Source of the DNA: Agroathelia rolfsii
Lineage: Eukaryota > Basidiomycota > Agaricomycetes > Amylocorticiales > Amylocorticiaceae
Length of the DNA stretch: 64,000 nt
Assembly (NCBI GenBank): GCA_018343915.1
Contig: JABRWF010000004.1
Coordinates: forward strand, 1,736,001-1,800,000
Reading direction: 5' to 3'
Position numbers and translations under genes: made by a program. The notes below the pieces were generated by a model. The model worked only from the letters and a program-made list of their open reading frames with translations, was not told the DNA's origin and ran no database searches. This document shows, piece after piece, positions 1 through 11,570 of the stretch. Position 1 is the first letter of the stretch; every line of letters begins with the position of its first letter.

Positions 1-576
1 GCCGAACGGGGATGTTTAAAATAAGGAGCGAGGGAAGGGAAGGAAAGAAGTGGGCCACGATTAGTACCAACGTCGAAAAAGGCGAGATTAAGCGAGTGCT
101 TGTGCGGCGCTTACCTGGATGGCTTGTGTGATGTCCATGTCGACCTCTGCAAGCGCCTCGGCGAATTCGCCGTCTTCGTCCCAAGTCCTGCCTAGCGTTG
201 CATGGACGACGGACGTGAGGACCTCAAGACCTGCGAAGCCAAGCCCGGAGCCGTAAAGGGACTGTCATCATGAATATGAAATGAAACGAGGCGTATATGA
301 GTGATCGTGTAGGCAGAGTATATGCGCGTTTAGCAGAGGGGTAGGCAAGCAATTCCGACTTACACGGGCATAGCACAAGACGGTCTGTAGCCTCGCCAGG
401 TCCTCTTGCCCCTCTGTGTCATTAAGGACCAGAGGAGGAGGGGCACGTGTCTGTAGTAGGCGTGTGCGTGCGAGCGACTTGAAGGTCGGGAGAGAGTGTG
501 GCGAGGAGCAAAGTAGGTTGCGCATAATGGCGCGTAGATCATCTGGTGTGGCAGATTGGATGAGGGTGTCGACCAT
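1..576 (-). CDS. Hypothetical protein, 5' part (cut by left edge)
   Basis: I do not recognise this gene. The start ATG is at 576-574. Exon 1 (576-364, 71 codons) ends at a GTAAGT donor. Exon 2 (261-115, 49 codons) starts after an ACAG acceptor and ends at GTAAGC. Both exons join in phase 0 with no stop, which supports a real gene. The first residues are MVDTLIQSATPDDLRAIMRN; exon 2 contains GLEVLTSVVHATLGR followed by an acidic stretch with DEDGEFAEALAEVDMD. The last intron has a branch-like CTAAT and a pyrimidine tract but no acceptor before base 1, so the protein continues outside the window. No signal peptide or membrane helix is visible. Confidence 0.65.
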
Positions 577-1503
577 GAGTGGTCTGAATGATATCGGAGT
601 TGATTAATACACGTGGAATAGCAGGACTAGAAGAGGGGGAGGGGGGAGGGAGTACACATACACATGTCCGAAAGAGATGGACTCTGAGGCAAGGTCAGGT
701 CTCGTGAAGGAGGGCATGATGATAGAAGTTGTCAAGGGGTGTGTTAACAGGGTGGTTTGGATGATGTAGTAGAAGATGGGTAGCAGCTATCTGCAGTGGG
801 ACAATGCGTGGGGAGGACAGTGCTAATATCGTCATCGAGATGAAGAGACTTTATATAGCTGGGAGAGGAGTATTCCAGCTCGAAATATGGTCCGAGAGCC
901 GCCGTGGAAAAGGAGAAAACCAAAAGGGTCCGGGAGGACTGCCAGTATGATTCTGGAATGAGAAATGGGTGACCCAAAGTCGATGATGCCGGTGTCTCAA
1001 GTGAATGCCGAGCCCCGGGGCCTCTCTGTTCGCCGCTAAGCACCGCGTGCAGACGAATTTCATGTTTCGAACAACCATACAGACGAGTAATAGCTACCAA
1101 ATACATTTGTCTACTTCCCCTCTCGCCACAATCTCCAATCATTTTATTTATTTATTTCATTATTTATTTTCTATACTCCTGCAATTCATTGACCTAAAAA
1201 TCCAATCACCCTGATTATGACATCCTGTGATTTTTATTTTATTTATTACTCCCTATTCTCATTCCGCTCGGCAGCTGCCCAAGAACCCACCGGCTCTGAA
1301 TCCAGAGACCGCCCCATATCACGTAAGCCACCCCTCAGCCAGCCAGTTAGGCCAGGCCAGCCTCGCTTATAAGCCGTGTTGCCCGCACAGGTCTTTGAGC
1401 TTCATCAAAACCAATCCAGTCCATTGTCTTGTTGCTGCACTCCATCTCTTCCCAAGCCGTAATCACCTCGTCATAATCTACTGTACTCTTCCGTAGATCG
1501 AAT
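577..1503. other. Divergent intergenic region
   Basis: This 927-bp stretch lies between two divergent starts, the minus-strand gene at 576 and the plus-strand reductase at 1504, so it should hold both promoters. It has T-rich, TTTATTTATT-like sequence around 1140-1250. I see no coding exon with plausible splice sites. Confidence 0.5.
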
Positions 1504-4500
1504 ATGCCCGCGGCCCAAGCAGAGACATTCTCCCTAGGTCCCCTCCATGACTTGCCCCGGCTCTTTGTGGGTCTCTGGCAGCTGTCAGGCAACGCCTGGG
1601 GCTCTGCATCTGTTCCTAAGGTGCGCAAGGCCATGGCACGCCATGCCGAGCTTGGATTCACCGCATTTGGTACGTCTTGGAGGACTCGATCACTAATGGT
1701 ACCATTCTCATTGATTCCTTGATTATCTGGACTTTTGCATTGCTTGAATTTACTTTCTTTAGACATGGTAAGTTCACCCGATATTAGGGCGCACTTGTCC
1801 GCATAAACTTACTCACGAGTACCTATATTACCGCATATATTCACCTTGTCCGCATTTACATGCTGTTTGTCATAGGGTGAATTATGCTCTCTTCGATCAC
1901 GGCAACCTTTACACTCATATTCTTTCGCTTCCTTATCCTTATCTTAGCCGACCACTATGGTAGCGCGGAGATTATCTTTGTGAGTCAATTCGACGCCTGG
2001 TCTTGTGTCAAGTCACATCTGAGATTGACTCCTTGCCCATCAATACCATAATGAATCTGTCTACCTGCTTGCATTTGCGCGCCCGTCCGCTTACTTTCTG
2101 CACTTGCTTCCTCCTGTCGATTAGGGTCAATTCCGTCGCTCCATGCCACCGGCAAGTAACATCATAGGATCGACAAAATGGTAAGTCCCCAGGAGCTCCT
2201 TCAAATATAGACTAGCAGTGCAAAACACCGCCGATCTCTCTCTTTGGACATCTCCTACTGCTTTTGGACATCACCTCCGTTTGACGTAAAATTCATGCGC
2301 ATCCTTCGCCAGGTGTGTCTTCGGTCCCCTTGATCCCACACCTGAGGTGGTCAAAGAGGCCGTGTTCGAGCGCATGGAGCGCATGGAATCAAAAGACGTT
2401 GACATCCTTCAGGTAAATCCTCTCAGGCTATGTGTACGGCATTCATTTAAGACTCAAACCGACATGAATAACCTCAAGTTCCATTGGAATGACTACGATG
2501 ACAGACGTTACCTCGTTGCTCTAGAGCGTCTCAAGGACCTAGCAGACCAGGGCTACATCCGTGCACTAGCCCTCTGCAACTTCGACACCTTACGGACCGA
2601 GGAGATTTGCACGCATCTAGGTCCTGATGCGATTGTCTCGAACCAGGTCCAGGTAAGTCCCTGTTTTCTTTGCCTCACTATAGTCATGTACCCCCTTCTT
2701 TCCGTCCTTGCCTCCGTCCCCCTTCTTCTGCATTTCCCATCAGCAGTTAGTAGCCCGGCCATGTTACTATCCTGCTTGCTCGCTGCACTTCTTTTTTTTT
2801 GCAAGCTTCTTACTATCTTTTAACCTGCCATCATCACGTCTGCCATAATATCGAAGCTAATCAGCTGATGTACCCGATTTCCTTTTTTCGCTGCCCTCTC
2901 GTTTTTCGCTCTCCGCGTATGCCGTGGATATGAAATTGAAACTATCACAACAACAACAAAACACGCACACATGCACACTCACATCAAAAACGGAATCGAT
3001 ACTAAACATCTAAAAAAAAACCCCGCGACAGTTTTCGTTAATAGACATTCGGTGATCTTTTTTGCTCATCTTCTCTCTTTTAATTCCTGGCACTGACGGT
3101 CGTGAATTACATTGAATTGTCTTTCTTCTGTTCTTTTACACATGAACATACACCTCTTGCTCCGCTGCCGCCTCCAATCGCTGCCGCCGCCGCTCCGCTG
3201 GTACCACTCATCCGTCCGCCCGGGCCGCTCGATCATTACGATGCATGACGATGGAATTACTCCTGAATATACACAGCCCGCTCCACGGCATGAATCTGGT
3301 TTGTCAGAAACACGGTCTCAAGTTACTCACCTATGGTACTCTGGTACGTATGCAATCCTGCGCTTCCTTTTTTCTTGCACGAACCTCGGCCGGTATTATC
3401 GCATCATTTTTGTTAGACTCTCCCCCTCACACTCTTATCCCCATTTTATTCATCCATCCCTCCAGCTTGCGGTGCTGGTTGTACTGTTTATACTGTTGCT
3501 TTGTTGTTATTGTTATTGTTCCTGGTGTTTTCGTTTCCTAACTTTCTTTTGATTTGTATTGACTTGATTAACTGACGGCATATTTGATTATCTGGTATCC
3601 GAACTTTGCTCCGCGGCACTGTCGTGCTCACCGCTTTCTTCGCCACTTCTTCGTTACAACAACCGAAAACTATCCGTCGGCGTGTTACCTCAAATGACAA
3701 CGACTTCGATGTGAATATGACAACATATGCAATGATAATAATTCACCGCGACCTCCACGATTGGCACGCCCGGCACCACTGCTCCTTGGTTTCGAATGAA
3801 TCTCATCACTGACTTAACCTAATTGCCTTTTATCATCATCGTATCGTCACACATCTCTTTTTGTCATTCTGTCCTATCTATAGTGCGGCGGCTTCCTGGC
3901 AGACAAGTATCTGGACCAACCCGAGCCAGATCTGTACTCGTCAAGTTTGACGCCATCCCAGCGCAAGGTGAGCATGGACACAGCAGGCTCTAGCTTAAGA
4001 TGCAATACACATGCGTATATACATACACACGTACACGTGTGCATATACGCATTACTCCACACCCTCTTCTTTTCTGTCGAGCTTGGGTTTGAATCAAACT
4101 AACCAATGACACACCTCGTATTATACATAGTATCTCGACGTCATCCTCAAGATCTGGGGCTCCTGGCCACTCTTCCAGGAACTTCTTCATGCCCTACGCG
4201 CCATCGGTGACCGTCATGGGAACGTAAGCATCGCCAACGTTGCCACGCGCTGGGTACTCGATTTCGATTTCGTAGGTGCGGTACTCGTAGGTGAGTTGCA
4301 AAGATTTCCCTATACGATCATGTTATTGTTGCCGCCGTCGCCGTGTTCCTGTCCTTTGTTCTCTTTCTGGCAATTCACTGCGCGTTTCACTCCGGACGAC
4401 GGCGGTGGTGGTAGCGCTGTGCTTCCCTGCTTGATTTAATTTGTTATTGGACTTGTCCGTCGGGCTTGGTTGGCGACACTTTACCGTATCGTGAGCTAAC

Positions 4501-5495
4501 TGCTGTGACGACGTTGATGGAGATGTTGATGACGAGGACTATGACCGAGTTTTACATTCTTCGGTCCGCCCTTTCCTACGCCTGTGCTCTCCATTTTGCT
4601 TTTTGTTTTTCGCACTTCAAAGTTCGGGTCATTCACCGGCCTCCGCGCCGTCCCGCCTCTCAAACGTCCATGGTCATCGCAGTATCGCGTACAACCAGGG
4701 AGTGACTCACGAGACTGAGTGTGATCTGTGACATTGTAGTGCCCCATTTTTCCTTTTGTCCTTTTATCCTTTTTTCCTAAATTTATTTTGATATCCTTTT
4801 CCTTTATTGTTTGCCTCCTGTTTCCTCCCGCTCTTGCCTTCTCCCCTCCCGGTGACTAGAATGGATGCCTTTATAACAAGGGTTGGGAGGGGGACTCGGA
4901 GGTATGCAAGTGCGATGGCGATGGTCCCTTTGCGCCTCCTCTTCTCCTCCCCCCGCCTCCGTCCCGCGCAATTGCTTTCTCTTCCTTCTTAGCTCGCTCA
5001 CGCGAGATAACATGATAGTATACCAGGGAAGAAGGGACTATGACCGCAAATGAGCTTTACTCCTGCAGGAGATGCCGCCCTCCCTCCCTGCCCCTGTTGA
5101 ACCTGTTCTTTGCATCTCATCGAAATCCCTATAACTTTTATGCCATATAATAATTTATATGGAAATATTCTCTTTCTCTCTCTCTCCTTCTTGCTTGACT
5201 TTGCTCCTCGGATTTATCTTGATCATTATTAACTTCATGCTACTTACGATCATCAACTAACTAATATGTTTTCTTCCCCGCTTCCCTCCCACTTACCCTG
5301 CCTCCCTTGTGTTTCCCCCCTCTATTGCTACTAGGCGCGCGCTTGGGAATCAGCGATAACGTCGAGGACAACCTACGCGTCTACGGCTGGCGCCTTTCGG
5401 ATGAGGACCGAGCAGAGATCAATGCTGTGTTGGCCAAGACCAACTCGAGTCGGATGATCTCGCTCATTGGCGATTGTGGAGCCGAGTATCGCTGA
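1504..5495 (+). CDS. Aldo/keto reductase (NAD(P)H-dependent)
   Basis: Eleven exons encode about 341 residues of an aldo/keto reductase TIM barrel: 1504-1669, 1763-1767, 1948-1979, 2125-2180, 2313-2412, 2479-2652, 3032-3051, 3277-3343, 3884-3967, 4131-4290 and 5335-5495. The catalytic tetrad is visible: Asp and Tyr in DMADHYGSAE, Lys in IGSTKW, His in FHWNDY. Later motifs include LLTYGTLCGGFLADKYLDQP and a C-terminal EINAVLAKTN. The family reduces carbonyls with NADPH in the cytosol; the substrate cannot be told. Two oddities stand out. Exon 2 is only 5 bases, and the exon 2/exon 3 junction is one base short of the conserved frame. Five introns are 180-1044 bp, far above the 50-70 bp usual in this window. 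Confidence 0.85.
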
Positions 5496-6473
5496 GTCCG
5501 GGTCGGCGCCGACACAAGGACGCAACAACGTTACGCAAAATAATATAACGAATATCAAATATAACATAAACGCAAAGCAAAAAAAAAAAAAAGCCTTGCC
5601 TATAGCAAGTATCAGTTGTTGCATTTATCGGTCATCCCGGGCAAGCAGTGTATGAATGAATGTATATGCGACCATATATGTGTTTAGACATGTGCCTGCT
5701 ATCGGAATGACGCCGGCGGCGGAGACTCAAGGCACAGAAAAGTCTTATCTATGCATATGCGTATTTGATATTCTTGTTTTAATCAAGCGTTCATGGTAGA
5801 TTGGTTATTTGGGTGTGCTATTAGTACGCCGCCGGGGTCACTGCTAATTTTGCACCTCCTTCGTTTCTCATCTGAAGATGATAACACCCGCTCGTAGAGA
5901 AATGGAAACCCGACTTCTGAAGCTTGTCCGTATATATATATTAACAATACATGCAAATGGGTTTGTATGTAAGGAGAAAAATCAGAGTACCAGAAAGTGG
6001 AGAAATGAAAATTAGCCGAAGCAACAGTATTCCAGAGGGGTGAATCAGCTGAAGAAAAACGAGGGTCATAGTAAGTTTGCAGAGCGGCTGACGCAGAATC
6101 ATGGGGCATCATGATCGATGTAAAAACGTTGCTAGACCAACACATAACTTGAATGCATGGAAGACATCCAAGTGTATGCGCTGCTAAACGTGCAAGGGAA
6201 TGTAAGTTCTATATCTGGAATGAATTAGGGGGCGTGTCATTAATAATCGTGAACGAGAAAAGAATCTATGTACACAAGAGTCTGTAGCAGAGCTGGGCAT
6301 CCGTGTAAAAGTGAATCCTAATCCTATCGTCGCGCGCCGTATAGGCATAGTGATGCGACAAAGGTCCGAAGAAGTGTGATAGGGAAATAAAGAATATCGT
6401 ACAAGTTATGAAATGAATATAGGGGCATTTCAGCCTCCGAGATAATGGAGAAATCGAATCCTAATTGTTTTCA
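5496..6473. other. Convergent 3' intergenic region
   Basis: This 978-bp region separates two convergent stop codons, the reductase TGA at 5495 and the hydrolase TGA at 6474. It holds an A-tract near 5580-5592 and an AT-repeat near 5934. I see no supported gene in it. Confidence 0.5.
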
Positions 6474-9400
6474 TCATAGTTTGCTAACCGAATTTGTTTT
6501 TGCTTGCAGTGGAGTTGTAGACGTGGCAGCGTTCGCAGTGCTCGGTAGCTTTTGAATCGGTTGTAGCTTGCGTTTGATGTCCCGCAAGATCGTCGCTGGA
6601 TCGAGATGAGTCACGTGTGTGATCAGGTGATGCTCTCACTTTCTGGTGAAACAAAAAAAAGTAGAGTGTGGTGCTTACTCTTGGGTTGCCATTTAGAGAA
6701 CGCATCTTTCAGTTCATGGATTTCGCGAGAAAAGAAGTATTGAACATGCGGATCACTAGAGGCGAAACACAGACGGAATATAATGTCCATGTGAGACCAC
6801 AGTTACTAAAGTCAAGAATGGAAATGACGCACGCAATGAGGTCACGCAAGGACCATGGAATCTAGTTTTTCTTTGGGTTTCTTGCTCGGTAATAAGATAA
6901 AAGAAAGGGGCACACCTCATAATCATTTTGTTCAGTCCTTGCATTGAATGGTTCAAGTATTAGTTCTGGATGCGCGTCTAGACCTTCATTCGTGAGAAAT
7001 AGGTAGTTCACCGCCAAACTTCATGTATTATCGATGTCTCTAGCGTGAGAAACTGGGATGAACAAGCTATTCCTCGGAAAATACTCACGAGTACGTGGCA
7101 CGCTCTTCGTAGGATGTGGAGTGGCCTACACCATTCAATGAACCAGCGGTGGCCTCGGAAAGATGCGTCACTAATCCGCTGTCGGATAATCCAGCGTTGA
7201 ATACGCGAATCAGGAGCACGAGCAAATTGGAGAGGAAATCGGACGAGCTAAACATATGTCAATACACGATAAGCATTAGTTATCCACCCAAGCCTGATGA
7301 AAACGTACTGGTAGACATCGCCATCAATGTAAAGGGCGCGCTAGACGTCATTATGATCTCAGTGCTCAATATGGGGTGCTCTGTTGCGCGTGAAACCTTA
7401 CCAAAATCAGAGGATGCGATGCCATTGTGAACAGGCCACTGTATACCGGGACCACCTATATTGGAGCAGAGAAGTCAGAAGAGCTCGAGAAGAAATGAAA
7501 ATACTCGAACCTGATCGTTTAATGATGCCACGTATACCATCTTCACCTGCAAAACAAACTACATCAGTCGAAAGTACTTCGGTTGCTGAATACAGTACAC
7601 ACTCCATGATAAAGGATATTGGAAAGCGCCTTAACATACGCCTTGGACACTTTGCTTTCAGTATCCTAGGTTTGATCTCAATCAATCAATACATTCATTC
7701 CATTTCTAGAGACTCATACTTGAAACTCAAAAAGCTCTTGGGCGGCCGCATTCTCGAAATACTATCAGATGATAAGACACTGCCCAAGCAATAAGACGAA
7801 TGCTTCCAACTCACTTGAATGTATGGCTGTATCAAAGAACTAGAGTTGAGGTATCGGAGCGGACCGAGATGGATACCACCTAGAATATGTTGGTTATTTT
7901 GGAAGTTTGAATTCCGTGGTTGGTACGCATACATTGTGCCAAACAACAGATCCTTTGGAGTTTTCCGGTTGAAACAACATTTACTGTATCCATGGTACTC
8001 GGATCTATGGAAAAAGATGGCTCAGAGCGAGGCGGTTGAATGTGCTTATCACGAATCAACCTGTCCAGCAAGTGGGTGGACACTATGGAACCCTGAGAAT
8101 GGGTAGCAATGAATATGACGTCTGCATCATGGAGGTCAGCCATCCAATCCTTGTTTGATGTCAGTGCGTCGTATAACCTGAACAATTAAGTTTAGGGTCG
8201 TAAAAATACGGCAGACAAACAAAACAGCCCAGCATACTTCTCAACTCGTTTATCAATAGTTCCTTCACCCTCCAGGGGTATCGCCGTAATCTTCTCTAGC
8301 TTGACGTGATGCTTTACCTGGAATTCTGGAAATTTCATTTTAATAACGACAGTGCGAACGTAGATTAGACGATGAGATGATACCTTCCAGTGCTTGCATC
8401 ATCATCGTAACGAACTTGGTACTTGTGCCAGTAGGCTATTTTCTCATCATCAAATCATGGTGCGCACACAAAAAAAACTTCGGCTCTGACCTCGCCTAAA
8501 ACGCTTCGCATCATAGCACCAGGGAACCAACCATGCACACCGATGACAACAGCCTTACTTGCACCCCTTAGAACATCCGAGGTTTGTTCTATGACATCCC
8601 ATGCCCTTGGGAGCATTTTTCCGAAGTGCACGAATTCACTATCCCGTGTCTTCAGTTTCCCTTTGCCCTCGTCATCTTTGTTGAACAAGGCGCCCTTGAC
8701 AAGTCGGAAGGTCTCCTTGAGTCTGCTTTCGGGTTCAGGAGGCAATACAGATCGCGGTGGCGCATGGAACGTATCACTCCATGTCGGCAACACCAAATTC
8801 GGCTTCTTGGGAGGAGCGGGGGATGTAGTTTTAGCCTTACTAGCTGCCTCCGCCTTGTTTGTCTTGCGCTTCACGGATTCCGAGTTAGTGAGCGGTGGAG
8901 CTGATGGTTTGTCGCACATGTCGATGTTACTGCCACTAATCTGTTTACCGCTCTCAGTCTTACGACCGCGCTGCCTTATCTCGTCTTCTTTCTTGACGAC
9001 GGCTTCCGCTGTGGCAGTACTCGTCGGTGCACCCTCGTCGTCAGAGATGTCCATGACTTCCATGCCTGGCTCTTCTTGCGGGCCGGATGTGATGTTCTTG
9101 GTGAGCAACGAGCGACCTGTAGACGCAAAGAATGATGCCCATCCTTTGTTAGCGGATATTGATTCTATCGGATTCGTCTCACGTGGCCGGGGACTGGGCG
9201 TCTGCGGAGGTGGAGAAGCGGGGGATAATTGCTCTTGTTCTGGCGGATCAGGATCGCTCCGCTTCAGGGCATCTTCTTTGACCTGCTCTGCTTCCGTCAT
9301 GCCTTGTTCGTTTACTACGGAAGGTTCAGGGGATCCATTGTACCACGTCCACGGCGCGAACCACGAGCCGCCGCTCTGACTCTGGGAGGAGATCGTGGAC

Positions 9401-11218
9401 ATGGGCTTCTCAGACGGCCTTGGAGTAACGTCATCGGTTTGGTTATCCGCAGCAGTGACATCAGCCTGGAGGTTAGAAGCGACAGGATGAACCGATTCAT
9501 GATTTTCCTCCGGATTTGTTGACTCGTTTGTCTGATGGTCATCTGAAGGAGGACTAGCGGTGGAAGCGGTGGCGTTTTGCCATCCGATGTAATCCCACCA
9601 ACTTGACGACGATGACGATGATACAACATTCGAAGCTTTATTTACGTCCGTAGAAACGGGTGTGGTATTCTCCTGCTGGGAAGATGGACCATCATCAGCT
9701 TCTGCTGGTGCTACGGTGACTTGTGAAAGTGGTATGTTGGTTTCAGATGCTACCACAGAATGAAGGACACTATTTGCTTCTTGAAAAATCGATGAGATAA
9801 GCAATCAGACTATAGTGTTCTATCCCTTACCATCATGTTGGGACTCCATCTGTTTAGCAGCACCTACCCATAGAGCATCAGCATTTACGACAAATGTGTG
9901 GATATGGAAAATCAATACCGCTGGCTTCCTGTGCCATTGTGCTGGCCTCGCCCACAGCTTGATTCAATGGTATCTTTGATTTCCCGAGCAACGGTATGTT
10001 AAGCATGAATCTACTTTGGGAAGGATTAAGGGTAGATAAAGTCCGTGTTTGGCCTGCGCTGGATTCGCTACTATCGCTAGGCACTAATGACGGCTCCGGA
10101 GCAGTCAAGAGGGTAGTGAGGCTCGGCGATGTAGCTAAGCCAGGGACCTCTTCATCGATCGAAATGGAAGAAACTTCGGATTGTGCGTTCAGCGTCACTT
10201 GCCTCTTCAAAGGGGAAGGGTTTGTGGGGGACGAAGAGCTGAACCATCCACGGCGTGGAGGAGTCTGACTCAGGGGAGGGGGTTTGCATGGGGAAGGATC
10301 GTGGCTTTCTTCCTTGGAAGCTGGGACAGGGACAAGGGTGTTCGTCGAATTAGACGTGGATGATGTAGCGCCCGCAGTTAACTGGACTTGAACATCCGAA
10401 GAGGACGTACTCTCCTCTTTTGGCGCGGATGGCAAAGATTCTGTAGGAGCAAGTGGGGGACTCGGTAAATTAGCAGGTTTTTCGCTGCTTTTGCTAAAGG
10501 CGAACGAGAATGATGGAAACCATGAAGTGGTTTCCGTTACTTGTTCATTCATGTTGTTCTCCGATCCTACTCCCTCAGAGCCTGCGGCGGGTTGTACAGA
10601 CGTAGACGGTGAGCTGTCATCAGGACCATGAGAGGGTGGCATGGCCATAGGTTCCGGGGATGGTGCTGGGGCCGCCGGTAGCTCTGGGACCGCGTCTTTC
10701 CCAGAGGCCGGTTTCGTTGAGTTATCCGACGACTGAATCTTAGCCTGAGTCGGTACAACCGAGGAGTCCATTGCATCAGAAATAAGGCCCGAAGAAGGGA
10801 GCTGCTCTGGGATCGTGGATGTCTGGGAAGCGTCTGGAATCGCCTGAGGTACTATCGCGGGCACATCGAGTGCACTAGTATTTGAATCATTCAGAGTCTC
10901 TGGCTCGTTCGTTCGGCCACTGACAATGGGTTCCGATTCTTGTGGGATGCTCGGCGTATCGTTGGTAGCCCTGCTAATCTCAGGCACCTCTCTACTAGTT
11001 GCTAACAAAGAAGCTTTCTTATGGATTTTCTTCAACTTCGAAGTGCTTGCGCCGGCGTCGCGGGTGGACGATGACTGTGGGTGCGGTAATTGCGGTTCGG
11101 CAGAGATCAAAGAAACGCTAGCAGGCGCCGACTTCTTAGAAACTGTTTGCCAGGCTGGCGGACGAATAGATATTACAGAAGATCTAGAGAATGAAGAACG
11201 CCGAGAATGAGAGCTCAT
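6474..11218 (-). CDS. YMC020W-like alpha/beta hydrolase, disordered N-terminus
   Basis: About 17 exons. The first three (11218-9919, 9863-9831, 9779-8491) encode roughly 870 residues of Ser/Pro/Thr-rich disordered sequence, ending in a hydrolase entry strand (KAVVIGVHGWFPGAMMRSVL). The remaining short exons encode the conserved C-terminal domain. The nucleophile elbow is ATHSQGS, an acid candidate lies in VASLNDQVVPVYSG, and a His candidate in LNGVGHST. Other family-typical stretches are GIHLGPLRYL and LFLTNEGLDAHPEL. These match, from memory, the YMC020W-like hydrolase family of fungi, whose substrate is unknown and which is thought to be membrane-associated. The start is chosen at 11218 (MSSHSRRSSFS); an in-frame upstream Met at 11389 is less likely. 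Five aromatic W motifs recur in the disordered part. Confidence 0.85.
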
Positions 11219-11570
11219 GGATTGTGTGCAAGGTGGGCCACTTGCCGCCAGTGCATGTTCCGGTAGTTCACCAGTGCAGCAAGCCCTAAAGTCATGTGAT
11301 CCAAATTTCAGTATGACGTACGTCACACGTGTGCTATATCGGGCCTTTCCTGATGAAATGCACAAGTGTATGGGCGTTGAGCCAACCAATTAAGTGCATG
11401 GTGCACATTAACGCTGATTAAATTTCATTATAATACATAATCTATTTTGAATTCTACGTAATTGAACAAGATAGTTGTGGTTCTTTTCGTGGCGCCTACA
11501 GTTCAAAAACAGTCCTCTTGTGTCATTATGGGCATGTCGAAGCACTATATAATATGGTGAGCGATCAACT
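11219..11570. other. Tandem-gene spacer
   Basis: These 352 bp separate the 3' end of the MFS gene from the start of the hydrolase gene, both on the minus strand. The spacer must hold the hydrolase promoter and the MFS terminator. It is AT-rich near 11410-11450. An upstream in-frame ATG at 11389 could extend the hydrolase by 57 residues. Confidence 0.4.

Noticed and set aside
8543..9379. Plus-strand open frame of 278 codons
   Set aside because: It is antisense to the Ser/Pro-rich exon of the hydrolase gene, has no domain, and is explained by the composition of the real frame.
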